Assembly: GCA_038252255.1 (NCBI GenBank) | Contig: JBBSAM010000010.1 | Location: 75,660 to 139,659 of the forward strand | Direction of reading: 5' to 3' | Length of the DNA: 64,000 nucleotides | DNA from: Chersky-806 sp038252255 | GTDB lineage: Bacteria > Actinomycetota > Acidimicrobiia > IMCC26256 > JAENVU01 | Shown: piece by piece, positions 34,507 through 42,504 of the stretch | Layout: every line of letters begins with the position of its first letter | How positions within the stretch are numbered: the stretch's first letter is position 1 | The notes under the pieces: generated by a model | Seen by the model: the letters and a program-made list of their open reading frames with translations, nothing else | The model's database searches: none | What the model was told of the DNA's origin: nothing | Program-made: the position numbers and the translations under genes

Positions 34507-35327
34507 GCGCCTGCGGCCTCGAGCGCGCGTCGGGTCAAGACGCGGGCCAGGTGCTCGCGGTACTCGACGTCGGCGTTGAGATCTTCGGGGGGATCGGTGC
34601 CTTCGGCCGCACGCGCCGACGCGTCGGCCACCGGCGCACCCGCGGCCAGGGCTTCCTCGACCCCGCGTGCCCGCAGCGGGGTCGCACCCATGTTGACCAA
34701 GGCGACCCGGGTCGAGCCGCCCACCTGCACCGCGAGCGCGCCGACGATCGCCCAGTCCTGGGCCCGCCGGTTGAACTTCTGGTACGAGAACCCGTTGGCG
34801 CCGGTCTTGGGCACCCGGATCTCGGTGAGCAGCTCGTCCGGCGCGAGAGCCGTCTCGAGGAAGCCGGTGAAGAACTCGCCCGCGGCGAGCTCGCGCTCAC
34901 CGCCGGGGCCACGGGCCACGAACGTGGCTTCGAGCGCGAGCAGCGCGGCCGGAAGGTCGGACGCTGCGTCCCCGTGCGCGACCGAACCGCCGATCGTCCC
35001 GCGGTGACGGACCTGGTTGTCGCCCACCTCCGCGGCCACGGCCCGCAGCATCCCGCACTCGTCGCGGAGCAGCGCGTTCGTCTCGAGCTCACGGTGACGG
35101 GTGAGCGCGCCGATGGCGATGTGGTCGCCGGCGTCGCGCACGTACTGAAGATCGCGCAGCCGGCCAACGTCGACGATGACGCTCGGCACCGACAAGCGCA
35201 ACTTCATGAGCGGCAGCAGCGACATCCCACCCGCGAGCAGCTTGGCCTCGTCACCGTGCTCGGCCAGCAGCGCCACCGCCGCGTCCGCGGAGTCGGCCCG
35301 TTCGTAGTCGAACGCGGCGGGGATCAC
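34503..35327 (-). CDS. FAD-binding medium subunit of a xanthine/CO-dehydrogenase family enzyme
   Basis: CoxM/CutM-like, 274 residues. Seen: an N-terminal FDYERADSADAAVALLAEHGDEAKLLAGGMSLLPLMKLRL FAD-pyrophosphate loop (usual form AGGQSLLPLMK), NQVRHRGTIGGSVAHGDAASDLPA (second FAD loop), and a CO_deh_flav_C domain with GALAVQVGGSTRVALVNMGATPLRA. It would pass electrons from the Fe-S subunit to an acceptor. The GTG at 35327 overlaps the coxS-like stop (GTGA). The partner Mo subunit is not in the window. Confidence 0.92.
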   Translation of the reverse strand: MIPAAFDYERADSADAAVALLAEHGDEAKLLAGGMSLLPLMKLRLSVPSVIVDVGRLRDLQYVRDAGDHIAIGALTRHRELETNALLRDECGMLRAVAAEVGDNQVRHRGTIGGSVAHGDAASDLPAALLALEATFVARGPGGERELAAGEFFTGFLETALAPDELLTEIRVPKTGANGFSYQKFNRRAQDWAIVGALAVQVGGSTRVALVNMGATPLRARGVEEALAAGAPVADASARAAEGTDPPEDLNADVEYREHLARVLTRRALEAAGA

Positions 35328-35803
35328 GCGCCGCCCTCGCTCGAGCCCGCCGCGGCAAGCACCGCCTGCACGATGTTGTGGTAGCCGGTGCATCGGCAGA
35401 GGTTCCCCTCGAGCCCGAGGCGCACCTCACGCTCGGTCGGGTTCGAGTTCTCTTCGAGGAACGAGACCGCGGCAAGCACCATGCCCGCGGTGCAGAAACC
35501 GCACTGCAGTCCGTGCTGCTCGTGAAACGCGCGCTGCACCGGATGCTGCTCCCCGTTTCGAGCGAGGCCTTCGATCGTGGTGATCGACGCTCCGTCGGCC
35601 TGGGCCGCGAGCATCGTGCAGGACTTCACGGACTCGCCGTCGACGAGAACGGTGCACGCGCCGCAGCTCGACGTGTCACAGCCGACCTTGGTGCCGGTCA
35701 GCCCGCACGCCTCGCGCAGGTACTGCACGAGCAGGGTCCGGGGTTCGACGTCGTGGTCCCGGCCGGAGCCGTTGACCGTCATTTCCACGCGCATCGCCCG
35801 CAT
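35324..35803 (-). CDS. [2Fe-2S] small subunit of a xanthine/CO-dehydrogenase family enzyme
   Basis: CoxS/CutS-like, 159 residues. The plant-ferredoxin-type cluster is carried by Cys42, Cys47, Cys50 and Cys62 (GCDTSSCGACTVLVDG); the second cluster by Cys101, Cys104, Cys136 and Cys138 (QCGFCTAGM and NLCRCTGY). All eight ligands are present, so the subunit looks functional. Several in-frame starts exist (35803, 35794, 35782) and none has a clear ribosome site; the longest sensible one is given. It heads the coxS-coxM-mocA-coxG set. Confidence 0.92.
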   Translation of the reverse strand: MRAMRVEMTVNGSGRDHDVEPRTLLVQYLREACGLTGTKVGCDTSSCGACTVLVDGESVKSCTMLAAQADGASITTIEGLARNGEQHPVQRAFHEQHGLQCGFCTAGMVLAAVSFLEENSNPTEREVRLGLEGNLCRCTGYHNIVQAVLAAAGSSEGGA

Positions 35804-35852
35804 CTTGTCAGAGGAGCATCGTCGGCGGCACGAGGTGCTCGCCGCGGCGGTC

Positions 35853-36035
35853 TCAGACGGGCGGTGGCGCGACCTCGGGCAGCGTCTCGGTGAGCGGCTG
35901 CGGGCCCGCGAAGGAGGGGTCTCCGGGGACGTCGGTCTCACGGTTCTGGCGACGAGCCCGCTTCTCGGCCTGCTTCTCGAGCCGGGCTCGCTCTTTCTGG
36001 GTCTTGAGGAAGGTGGTGCGGCGCTTCTTCGCCAT
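35853..36035 (-). CDS. Small basic protein next to cspA
   Basis: 60 residues: a very basic N-terminal helix (MAKKRRTTFLKTQKERARLEKQAEKRARR) and a Pro-rich tail. Small Lys/Arg-rich proteins of this sort are widespread next to cold-shock or ribosome genes and may bind RNA, but nothing here proves it. A good ribosome site (AAGGAACC) precedes the ATG. It follows cspA beyond the 36084-36120 terminator, so it may depend on read-through or a local promoter. Confidence 0.65.
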   Translation of the reverse strand: MAKKRRTTFLKTQKERARLEKQAEKRARRQNRETDVPGDPSFAGPQPLTETLPEVAPPPV

Positions 36036-36083
36036 CAGGTTCCTTCAGGTCGGTCGGGTGGCCGGTCGGGAGAGAGTCCGGTC

Positions 36084-36120
36084 GACGGACGGCCCGGGTT
36101 CAGAACCCGGGCCGCCCGTC
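36084..36120 (-). terminator. Strong hairpin terminator after cspA
   Basis: Arms 36084-36100 and 36104-36120, with GGCCCGGGTT against AACCCGGGCC at the apex, pair at 16 of 17 positions around a 3-base loop. It lies 14 bases beyond the cspA stop. No U-run follows, which is common for actinobacterial terminators. Confidence 0.8.
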
Positions 36121-36133
36121 TTACCGAGAGTTC

Positions 36134-36334
36134 TCAGATTGCGCGGACGTTCTGCGCCTCTTCTCCCTTGCGACCGGGGGCAACGTCGAACTCGACGCGC
36201 TGACCCTCTTCGAGCGAGCGGTAGCCGTCGCCCTGAATCGCGGAGAAGTGGACGAACACGTCGTCGCCACCTTCACGCGAAATGAAGCCGAAACCCTTGT
36301 CGGCGTTGAACCACTTGACGGTGCCGGTTGTCAC
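36134..36334 (-). CDS. cspA: Cold-shock protein, CspA family
   Basis: 66-residue OB-fold single-strand nucleic-acid chaperone. Seen: GTVKWFNADKGFGFISREGG (RNP1 KGFGFI) and DVFVHFSAIQ (RNP2 VFVHF), followed by LEEGQRVEFDVAPGRKGEEAQNV. The GTG at 36334 follows AAGGAG at seven bases. An upstream in-frame extension has no family similarity. The 229-bp gap upstream may hold a long 5' leader, as is usual for csp genes. Confidence 0.94.
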   Translation of the reverse strand: MTTGTVKWFNADKGFGFISREGGDDVFVHFSAIQGDGYRSLEEGQRVEFDVAPGRKGEEAQNVRAI

Positions 36335-36563
36335 GATGTGCTCCTTGTGAGTGTTGCTGTATTTCCGTGCCGTTCCTGGCGCGGCTTGGGGCGCGGCACA
36401 CGAGGCACGGCGCGCAAATCTTGAAGAGAGGTGGTCGGGGCCGGCTCCTGTGTGGCAGCGGCACGGCTGATGGCGGTGCGTTCCCGTCATCCAGCGGGCA
36501 CGGGGGCGGTCTGTTGCTGCGAACAAGCATAGCCCTCAACGGCGCGCGAGGGGCACTGGGCGG
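36335..36563 (-). other. cspA upstream region / possible long 5' leader
   Basis: 229 bp without a credible gene between cspA and the PPOX gene on the same strand. The length suits a cspA-type leader whose folding responds to temperature. Apart from the AAGGAG ribosome site near 36342-36348, I see no clear hairpin or canonical promoter. Confidence 0.35.
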
Positions 36564-36974
36564 CTATCCGGCGACATTTGGGCCCGCCCGGTCGACCCGA
36601 ATGCGTATCAAGAGCCTTCGATCGCGCTCCATCGCCGCGCGGTACTCGTCCCAGTCCGGGTGCTCGCCGGACAGGGCGCGGTAGTACTCGACGAGCGGTT
36701 CCATGGCGTCCGGCAGCGAGAGGATCTCCCCCGTCCCGTCGAGCTGCACCCAGTCACCGAAGAAGCCGTCGTCGAACACGCACAGGCTCGCCCGCGGATC
36801 CCGGCGGAGGTTCTTCACCTTGATCGCGGTCTCCCGGCTGCTGATCGCGACGAGGCCGTCCGCGTCGACCGCCGCGGCGATCGGCGACATCTGCGGCCGA
36901 CCGTCCTTGCGCGTCGTGGCGAGCACTGCGTGGTGGTGCCCCCTGACGAAGTCGAGCGCGGTTGCGACGTCCAT
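36564..36974 (-). CDS. PPOX-class (F420- or FMN-dependent) split-barrel protein
   Basis: 136 residues of the pyridoxamine-phosphate-oxidase-like fold. Seen: HHHAVLATTRKDGRPQMSPIAAAVDADGLVAISSRETAIKVKNLRRDPRASLCVFDD, which matches the TIGR03618/Rv1155-type subgroup; in that subgroup F420 binds along the K..NLRRDPR segment. The C-terminal HPDWDEYRAAMERDRRLLIRIRVDR is also usual. F420 use is supported by other F420-linked genes in the window, but the substrate is unknown. It lies two bases after the peroxiredoxin stop-side neighbour and is probably co-transcribed with it. Confidence 0.83.
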   Translation of the reverse strand: MDVATALDFVRGHHHAVLATTRKDGRPQMSPIAAAVDADGLVAISSRETAIKVKNLRRDPRASLCVFDDGFFGDWVQLDGTGEILSLPDAMEPLVEYYRALSGEHPDWDEYRAAMERDRRLLIRIRVDRAGPNVAG

Positions 36975-36975
36975 C

Positions 36976-37446
36976 TCAGATCCCCGCGACGACCTGGGCC
37001 AGCGCTCCCGGCTTGTCCCACGTGACGCCGATGGAAGCGACCCGCTTGTGCCGGATGATCCCGGTCGCGTCGATCACGAACGTCGAGCGCTTCACCGCGA
37101 TCGGCCCGAAGCCGCGCACACCGTAGGCGTCGATCACCTTCTTCTCCGTGTCGGCCAGGAGCGGGAACGGGAGCTGGCGCTTCTCGATCCAGCGCTCGTG
37201 TGAATCGACGTCCTGGGGCGAGATGCCGAGCAGCACCGCTTCGACGCCCTCGAACTCGTTGAAGTTGTCGCGGTACTGGCACATCTGCTTCGTACAGCCG
37301 GGAGTGAAGTCGCCCGGGTAGAACGCGAGCACGACCTTGCGGCCGCGGTACTCCGAGAGCGTGTAGTCGCGTCGCTCGGTTCCCTGAACGCCCGGCAGCG
37401 TGAAGTCCGGCGCTTCGTCTCCGACCTCCACGCCTTTCGCGCTCAT
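36976..37446 (-). CDS. Thiol peroxidase, BCP/PrxQ-type peroxiredoxin
   Basis: AhpC/TSA-fold peroxidase of 156 residues that reduces hydrogen peroxide and organic hydroperoxides. The motif FYPGDFTPGCTKQMCQYRD carries the peroxidatic Cys51 and a second Cys56 (C-x4-C), the atypical two-Cys PrxQ arrangement. An Arg near residue 120 (YGVRGFGPIAVKRSTFVID) completes the site. The ATG overlaps the yebC stop (ATGA). The reductant in a mycothiol organism may be thioredoxin or mycoredoxin. Confidence 0.92.
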   Translation of the reverse strand: MSAKGVEVGDEAPDFTLPGVQGTERRDYTLSEYRGRKVVLAFYPGDFTPGCTKQMCQYRDNFNEFEGVEAVLLGISPQDVDSHERWIEKRQLPFPLLADTEKKVIDAYGVRGFGPIAVKRSTFVIDATGIIRHKRVASIGVTWDKPGALAQVVAGI

Positions 37447-38195
37447 GCGACCACGGTCGCGAGGACGTCGTCGGGGATGTCGAAGTTGGCGTAGACGTTC
37501 TGCACGTCGTCGTGCTCCTCGAGCGCGTCGATGACCCGCAGCACGGACTTCGCGGCGCCGGAATCGGTGAGTGGGACCGTCTGGGACGGCAGCATCGTGA
37601 GATCGGTGCTCGTGAACGCGATCCCGCTGCTCTCCAGCGCGCCCCGCACCGCGTGGAGCTCGGTGGGCGGGGTCGTGATCTGCCAGGAGTCGCCCTGGTC
37701 CTCGATGTCCTCCGCACCGGCCTCGAGCGCAGCGAGCATCAGGTCGTCCTCGGATGCCGCGTCCTTGTCCAGCAGGATCACGCCCTTGCGCTCGAACTGC
37801 CAGCTCACCGCGCCGGGTTCGGCCAGCGAGCCACCGTTGCGCGTGAACGCGTTCTTCACCTCGGAACCGGTTCGGTTGCGGTTGTCCGTGAGCGTCTCGA
37901 CGTACACCGCGACCCCGTGGGGCGCGTAGCCCTCGTAGTTGACCTGCTCGTAGGTGACCCCCTCGAGCTCACCGGTCCCCCGCTTGATCGCACGTTCGAT
38001 GTTGTCCTTCGGCATCGAGCCGTCGCGTGCCTTCTGGACCATCGTGCGCAAGGTCGGGTTGCCCTCGATGTCACCGCCGCCCTGACGCGCCGCAACCTCG
38101 ATCTGGCGGGCCAGCCGGGCGAACAGCTTGCCGCGGGCGGCGTCGGCCGCGCCCTTGGCGTGCTTGATCGAATGCCACTTGGAGTGTCCACTCAC
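37443..38195 (-). CDS. yebC: YebC/PmpR-family regulatory protein
   Basis: 250 residues: SGHSKWHSIKHAKGAADAARGKLFARLARQIEVAARQGG at the N-terminus, then NPTLRTMVQKARDGSMPKDNIERAIKRGTGE, the family signature. YebC proteins act as DNA-binding regulators or help ribosomes through proline stretches. The GTG at 38195 follows GGAGGTGA and overlaps the pdxT stop (GTGA). The order pdxS, pdxT, yebC is conserved in actinobacteria; the usual next gene, ruvC, has been displaced by 4.4 kb. Confidence 0.94.
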   Translation of the reverse strand: MSGHSKWHSIKHAKGAADAARGKLFARLARQIEVAARQGGGDIEGNPTLRTMVQKARDGSMPKDNIERAIKRGTGELEGVTYEQVNYEGYAPHGVAVYVETLTDNRNRTGSEVKNAFTRNGGSLAEPGAVSWQFERKGVILLDKDAASEDDLMLAALEAGAEDIEDQGDSWQITTPPTELHAVRGALESSGIAFTSTDLTMLPSQTVPLTDSGAAKSVLRVIDALEEHDDVQNVYANFDIPDDVLATVVA

Positions 38196-38770
38196 GATGT
38201 CACCTCCTGGAGGAAGCGTTGATGCAGTCGCAGGTCGCCCGACAGCTCGGGATGGAAGGTTGCCGCCCACACAGGGCCGTGGCGTACGAGCACTGCGTTT
38301 CCGTCGTGGGTGGCGAGCACCTCGACCGACGGCTGCACGGATTCGATCAACGGCGCGCGGATGAACACACCGGGGAACGTACCCTCGATCCCGTCGATGC
38401 GCAGCGGCGCCTCGAACGACTGGAGCTGGGTGCCGTACCCGTTGCGCGCCACGGTGCACTCCAGCATCCCGAACACCGGCGGCGCCGCGGCACCGTGCTG
38501 GTCGCGCACGTCGTTGGCCAGCACGATCAGCCCGGCACACGTTCCGAAGACGGCGAGACCGTCGCGGAGTGCCGCGCCGAGCGGCGCCTGGAGGCCCGAG
38601 GTCTGCAGGAGCCGGGTGATCGTGGTCGACTCCCCGCCGGGGAGGAACAACGCGTCGATCCCGCTCAGGTGCTCCGGGGTGCGGACCTCCACCACTTCGA
38701 CGCCGAGCGCGTCGAGCACCTCACGATGCTCCCGGAACGCCCCCTGCAGGGCGAGCACACCGGCTTTCAT
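38192..38770 (-). CDS. pdxT: Pyridoxal 5'-phosphate synthase glutaminase subunit PdxT
   Basis: Class I amidotransferase of 192 residues that supplies ammonia to PdxS. Seen: GVLALQGAFREH, LPGGESTTI (oxyanion loop), VFGTCAGLIVLA with the catalytic Cys78, and ATFHPELSGD with His and Glu of the triad. The ATG at 38770 lies directly next to the three 60-bp repeats that separate it from pdxS. Confidence 0.95.
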   Translation of the reverse strand: MKAGVLALQGAFREHREVLDALGVEVVEVRTPEHLSGIDALFLPGGESTTITRLLQTSGLQAPLGAALRDGLAVFGTCAGLIVLANDVRDQHGAAAPPVFGMLECTVARNGYGTQLQSFEAPLRIDGIEGTFPGVFIRAPLIESVQPSVEVLATHDGNAVLVRHGPVWAATFHPELSGDLRLHQRFLQEVTS

Positions 38771-38771
38771 T

Positions 38772-38951
38772 CAGAAGACCCCCGGAGGGCGAACGGTAGA
38801 CCGCGATCGCATGACGCCCTCCGGCGGCACCCAGAAGACCCCCGGAGGGCGAACGGTAGACCGCGATCGCATGACGCCCTCCGGCGGCACCCAGAAGACC
38901 CCCGGAGGGCGAACGGTAGACCGCGATCGCATGACGAAATCCGGTGGCACC
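38772..38951. repeat. Three tandem 60-bp units (family A) between pdxS and pdxT
   Basis: Copies at 38772-38831, 38832-38891 and 38892-38951. The first two are identical through the unit; the third diverges at its end (GAAAT for GCCCT, CCGGTGG for CCGGCGG). Each unit contains CCGGAGGGCG and CGCCCTCCGG arms 23 bases apart, so the array can form one to three hairpins; the right arm is disrupted in copy 3. The single element at 2111-2198 is related. Confidence 0.9.
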
Positions 38952-38972
38952 TGGAGGCCTGCTGCGCATGCG

Positions 38973-39860
38973 TTACCAGCCGCGCGCAGCGAGCTTCACG
39001 TCGAGCGTCTCGATGCCCTCGCCCTTCATCGCGGGGCCGAGGCCGCGAGAGACCTTGGCGACGATCTCCGCGTCGGCGTAGTGCGTCGTCGCTTCGACGA
39101 TGGCCTTGGCGCGCGTCGCGGGCTCGTCGCTCTTGAAGATCCCGGACCCGACGAAGACCGCCTGGGCGCCGAGCTGCATCACGAGTGACGCGTCGGCCGG
39201 CGTGGCGATCCCGCCGGCGCAGAACAACGGGACGGGAAGCTCGCCGCGCTCGGCGACTTCCTGGACGAGATCAGCCGGAGCGGAAAGCTCCTTGGCCCAG
39301 GTGTAGAGCTCTTCATCCTCGGCGACCGTCAGCTTCTTGATGTCGCCGAAGATCGCGCGGAGGTGGCGGACGGCCTCGACGATGTTGCCGGTGCCGGCCT
39401 CGCCCTTGGACCGGATCATGCACGCACCTTCGGAGATGCGCCGCAGTGCCTCGCCGAGGTTCGTGGCTCCGCAGACGAACGGTGACGTGAACGACCACTT
39501 GTCGACGTGGTGGGCTTCGTCGGCCGGCGTCAGCACCTCGGACTCGTCGATGTAGTCGACGCCGAGCGACTCGAGCACCTGAGCCTCGGCGAAGTGGCCG
39601 ATCCGGCACTTGGCCATCACCGGGATCGTGACGGTGGCCTGGATCTCCTCGATCATGGCCGGGTCCGACATCCGGGCGACCCCGCCGTCGCGGCGGATGT
39701 CCGCCGGAACCCGCTCCAACGCCATCACCGCGACGGCTCCGGCATCCTCGGCGATGCGCGCCTGCTGGGCGTTCACGACGTCCATGATCACGCCGCCGCG
39801 CAGCATCTCGGCCAGTCCCCGCTTGACGCGGGCAGTTCCGGTGTCACGGGTGTCCGACAT
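38973..39860 (-). CDS. pdxS: Pyridoxal 5'-phosphate synthase subunit PdxS
   Basis: TIM-barrel enzyme that builds PLP from ribose 5-phosphate, glyceraldehyde 3-phosphate and ammonia. The 295 residues include KRGLAEMLRGGVIMDVVNAQQARIAEDAGAVAVMALERVPADIR, the two lysine sites (VMAKCRIGHF; RSKGEAGTGN) and FVGSGIFKS. The family is highly conserved and this copy looks complete. The first gene of the B6 pair; the distance to pdxT is filled by the tandem repeats. Confidence 0.97.
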   Translation of the reverse strand: MSDTRDTGTARVKRGLAEMLRGGVIMDVVNAQQARIAEDAGAVAVMALERVPADIRRDGGVARMSDPAMIEEIQATVTIPVMAKCRIGHFAEAQVLESLGVDYIDESEVLTPADEAHHVDKWSFTSPFVCGATNLGEALRRISEGACMIRSKGEAGTGNIVEAVRHLRAIFGDIKKLTVAEDEELYTWAKELSAPADLVQEVAERGELPVPLFCAGGIATPADASLVMQLGAQAVFVGSGIFKSDEPATRAKAIVEATTHYADAEIVAKVSRGLGPAMKGEGIETLDVKLAARGW

Positions 39861-39901
39861 GCACCCAGTCTACCGGGCGGGCCTGGGAGCACCCGAAGCG
39901 T

Positions 39902-40933
39902 TTACGAAGTCGGCGGAGTCACCGGCTTCTGGACATCGACCGTGTAGGACACATCGGGCAGCTCGACCCACGTGTGCCCGGGGACGAGCTTGATCGGGTC
40001 CCCGTTCGCGCCACGCAGCGTCATGGGCTCGGTCACGTCGGGACGCTCCCAGGTCCCGGGCGTGGACGTGCCGTCGCGCAGCACGATCACGCTCCCCCGC
40101 CCGACGAGCTGTGCCTGCGCGCCTTCCTGACCCACGCCGCCCTTGTAGACGACGGGAAGGATCACGACGTTCTGCGTCGCGATCTGGCCGCCCGTACGGC
40201 TCACGAACGGCCGGCCGTCGGTCGAGCGCAGCCACACCCCCTGACCGGCGTCCCAGGCGTAGCTCACCGCGTAGCCGCGGCTGTACCCGATCGAAACCGC
40301 CGTCGCCGGCGTTGCGGCCGCGTGGTTCTTCCCCGGCGCCGCGTACGAGAACAGTGGCGGGGGCGGAACCGGCTTGCCGCCGAACGCCCAGAGCCGCGCC
40401 GGCCGCCCGAAGAGGTTGTGCGGCGCGGCACGCGACCGGTCCCGGAACATCGCGTCGCCGGCCTTGTTCTCGTCGACGAGCGTGACCGGGGCCTGCCCGA
40501 TCGCCTGCACCGCGTTCGGCGCGCCGCCGGAGTAGGCGAAGATCCCACCGACCGGCCAGACGATGGACGGGTCGGTGAGCCGGACCGAGCGGATGGGCCC
40601 CACGACGTCCGCGGACTCGGACTGGAACATGGCGAGGAAGCGGGTGATGCCGCTCTCGACCACCTCGTTCCATACGATGTCCGCGGCCTCGATGCCGGCC
40701 TGCGGTCGGACCTGCGGGGTGTTCTCGACCTTGACGCTGAGCACCGGCCGGGTCTGCGCGACGCCCGTCGGGTCGGGCAGCCCGGTGAGCGGTGCGACCG
40801 GCGGCGGCGCCGCCGTCGTGCTCGTCCCCTTGCCGTGGCGCTTCGCGTTGTTGTCGTTGCCCCCGCTGCAGGCCGCGGCGACCAGCACCAGCACGACCAG
40901 CGCGGCAGGCACCGCGCGGGAGAACCGACTCAC
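39902..40933 (-). CDS. DUF3048 (YerB-like) lipoprotein
   Basis: 343 residues with a lipoprotein signal: a hydrophobic stretch (AVPAALVVLVLVAAAC) with lipobox-like VAAAC, so anchored outside the membrane. A Thr/Ala/Pro-rich linker follows, then the DUF3048 core: PVLSVKVENTPQVRPQAGIEAADIVWNEVVESGITRFLAMFQS, and the C-terminal domain with QNVVILPVVYKGG, PGTWERPDVTEPMTL and LVPGHTWVELPD. The function of YerB proteins is unknown; they are surface lipoproteins. The GTG at 40933 overlaps the htpX stop (GTGA). Confidence 0.85.
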   Translation of the reverse strand: MSRFSRAVPAALVVLVLVAAACSGGNDNNAKRHGKGTSTTAAPPPVAPLTGLPDPTGVAQTRPVLSVKVENTPQVRPQAGIEAADIVWNEVVESGITRFLAMFQSESADVVGPIRSVRLTDPSIVWPVGGIFAYSGGAPNAVQAIGQAPVTLVDENKAGDAMFRDRSRAAPHNLFGRPARLWAFGGKPVPPPPLFSYAAPGKNHAAATPATAVSIGYSRGYAVSYAWDAGQGVWLRSTDGRPFVSRTGGQIATQNVVILPVVYKGGVGQEGAQAQLVGRGSVIVLRDGTSTPGTWERPDVTEPMTLRGANGDPIKLVPGHTWVELPDVSYTVDVQKPVTPPTS

Positions 40934-41850
40934 ATGGCCTTGAGGGCAGCGATCCGTTCCGCGAGCGGAGGATGCGTGTCGAACGCGCGGTTGAGCCACG
41001 AGCCCTTCTTTCCCTCTTGGTCCTGGTCGCGATCGAGTGGCGACTCGATCCACATCTGGGCCGTGGCCCGGGTGGCGTGGTGAACGACGGCCTGGTCGTC
41101 CTGCAGCTTCTCCAGCGCGGAGATGAGCCCGGGCGGGTAACGCGTGAGCTGGACACCCGAGGCGTCGGCGAGCAGCTCGCGCCGACGGCTCATCGCGAAC
41201 TGCATCAGCTGGGCGGCGAAGGGAGCGAGGATGAGCAAGGCGAACGCGAGGATGACGAGGATGAGGCCGATCGGACCCGAGTCGTTGTTGTCCCGGCGGC
41301 CCGACCGGCCACCGAACCACATGAACCGCAGCCCGAGGTCCGCCATCAGCGCGACCGCGCCGACCGCGGTGACCGCGACCGTCGACACGAGGATGTCGTA
41401 GTTCTTCACGTGGCTGAGCTCGTGTGCGAGCACCCCTTCGAGCTCGACGCGGTTCATCTTCTCGAGCAGGCCCGTGGTGACCGCGAGCGCCGCGTGCTTC
41501 GGGTTCCGCCCGGTGGCGAACGCGTTCGGGGCCGGATCGTCCACCACGTAGAGCCGCGGCTTCGGCAGGCCCGCGGCGATGCACAGGCCCTCGACCAGGT
41601 TGTGGTAGCGCCGGTACTCGGGACCGTCGGCGGGCTTCGCGCGGCTCGCCGCCAGCGCCACCTTGTCCGAGTAGAAGTACGACGTCCACGCCAGCGCGAT
41701 CGCGATCACGATGGCGATCGGGACGATCGCGACGCCCGCCTGGAAGAGGATCCCGAGCGCGATCGCCACGAGCGCGATGAGCAGCACGAAGGCAGCCAGC
41801 ATCACGAACGTGCGGCGCTTGTTGCGCGCGATCTGCTCGTACATCCCCAT
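40930..41850 (-). CDS. htpX: M48-family membrane zinc protease HtpX-like
   Basis: 306 residues. Seen: two N-terminal membrane segments, GLPKPRLYVVDDPAPNAFATG, the zinc motif VLAHELSHVKN with its Glu, two further membrane segments (around residues 155-230), and SRRRELLADASGVQLT with the third zinc ligand. HtpX proteases degrade damaged membrane proteins under stress. In actinobacteria and others htpX and lemA are neighbours, as here (28-bp gap). Confidence 0.93.
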   Translation of the reverse strand: MGMYEQIARNKRRTFVMLAAFVLLIALVAIALGILFQAGVAIVPIAIVIAIALAWTSYFYSDKVALAASRAKPADGPEYRRYHNLVEGLCIAAGLPKPRLYVVDDPAPNAFATGRNPKHAALAVTTGLLEKMNRVELEGVLAHELSHVKNYDILVSTVAVTAVGAVALMADLGLRFMWFGGRSGRRDNNDSGPIGLILVILAFALLILAPFAAQLMQFAMSRRRELLADASGVQLTRYPPGLISALEKLQDDQAVVHHATRATAQMWIESPLDRDQDQEGKKGSWLNRAFDTHPPLAERIAALKAM

Positions 41851-41878
41851 GACAGCGCTCTACGGACCCCGCGGGGCC

Positions 41879-42442
41879 CTAGAACTGGACCTTGACCGGG
41901 CCTGTTGCCTCGGGGTCGCCTTCGAAGTACTCGCGGTGCGTGAAGTTGAACGCACCCGCGAGCATGTTGCCGGGGAAGGACTGGATGCTGTTGTTGTAGC
42001 CCAGCACGCTGTCGTTGTAGAACTGCCGCGCGTACGCGATCCGGTCCTCGGTCGAGGTCAGCTCCTCCTGGAGGTTCAGGAAGTTCTGGTTGGCCTTGAG
42101 GTCCGGGTACTGCTCGGCCACGGCGAACAACGACTTCAGCGTGCCGCTCAGCGCGTTCTCGGCCTGGGCCTGCTGGGCGGGCGAGCCACCCTGCTGAGCC
42201 GAGATGGCGTTGGCCCGGGCGGCGGTCACCGCCTCGAAGGTTGACTTCTCGTGCGCGGCGTAGCCCTTCACCGTCTCCACGAGGTTCGGGATGAGGTCAT
42301 AGCGACGCTTGAGCTGGACGTCGATCTGCGAATAGGCGTTGTCGATGCGGTTCCGCGTCCGGACGAGCCGGTTGTAGGTGAGGACCACGTACAGGGCGAG
42401 GAGGACGACGACAACGGCGACGATGATGATTGCGATGGTCAC
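41879..42442 (-). CDS. lemA: LemA-family membrane protein
   Basis: 187 residues: one N-terminal membrane segment (IAIIIVAVVVVLLALYVVLTYNRLV), then RTRNRIDNAYSQIDVQLKRRYDLIPNLVETVKGYAAHEK, the LemA signature, and the QSFPGNMLAGAFNFTHREYFEGD end. A small helical membrane protein whose role is unclear; its link to htpX suggests membrane-protein quality control. The GTG start at 42442 has CAGGAG at good spacing. Confidence 0.93.
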   Translation of the reverse strand: MTIAIIIVAVVVVLLALYVVLTYNRLVRTRNRIDNAYSQIDVQLKRRYDLIPNLVETVKGYAAHEKSTFEAVTAARANAISAQQGGSPAQQAQAENALSGTLKSLFAVAEQYPDLKANQNFLNLQEELTSTEDRIAYARQFYNDSVLGYNNSIQSFPGNMLAGAFNFTHREYFEGDPEATGPVKVQF

Positions 42443-42504
42443 GACGGGGCTCCTGATAGGGAGATCTCGTGACCATCGTACGCCCGCAGGCAGTTGGGGC
42501 CGAG

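Noticed and set aside
36134..36526. Longer N-terminus for CspA
   Set aside because: The extra 64 residues have no cold-shock similarity, and a clear AAGGAG lies before the GTG at 36334.
38772..38951. CRISPR array
   Set aside because: The units abut without unique spacers, and no cas genes are present.
38721..38969. Repeated 20-residue peptide frame in the pdxS-pdxT gap
   Set aside because: It is the translation of the 60-bp tandem units, whose length is a multiple of three. There is no ribosome site and the other strand gives an equally open frame.
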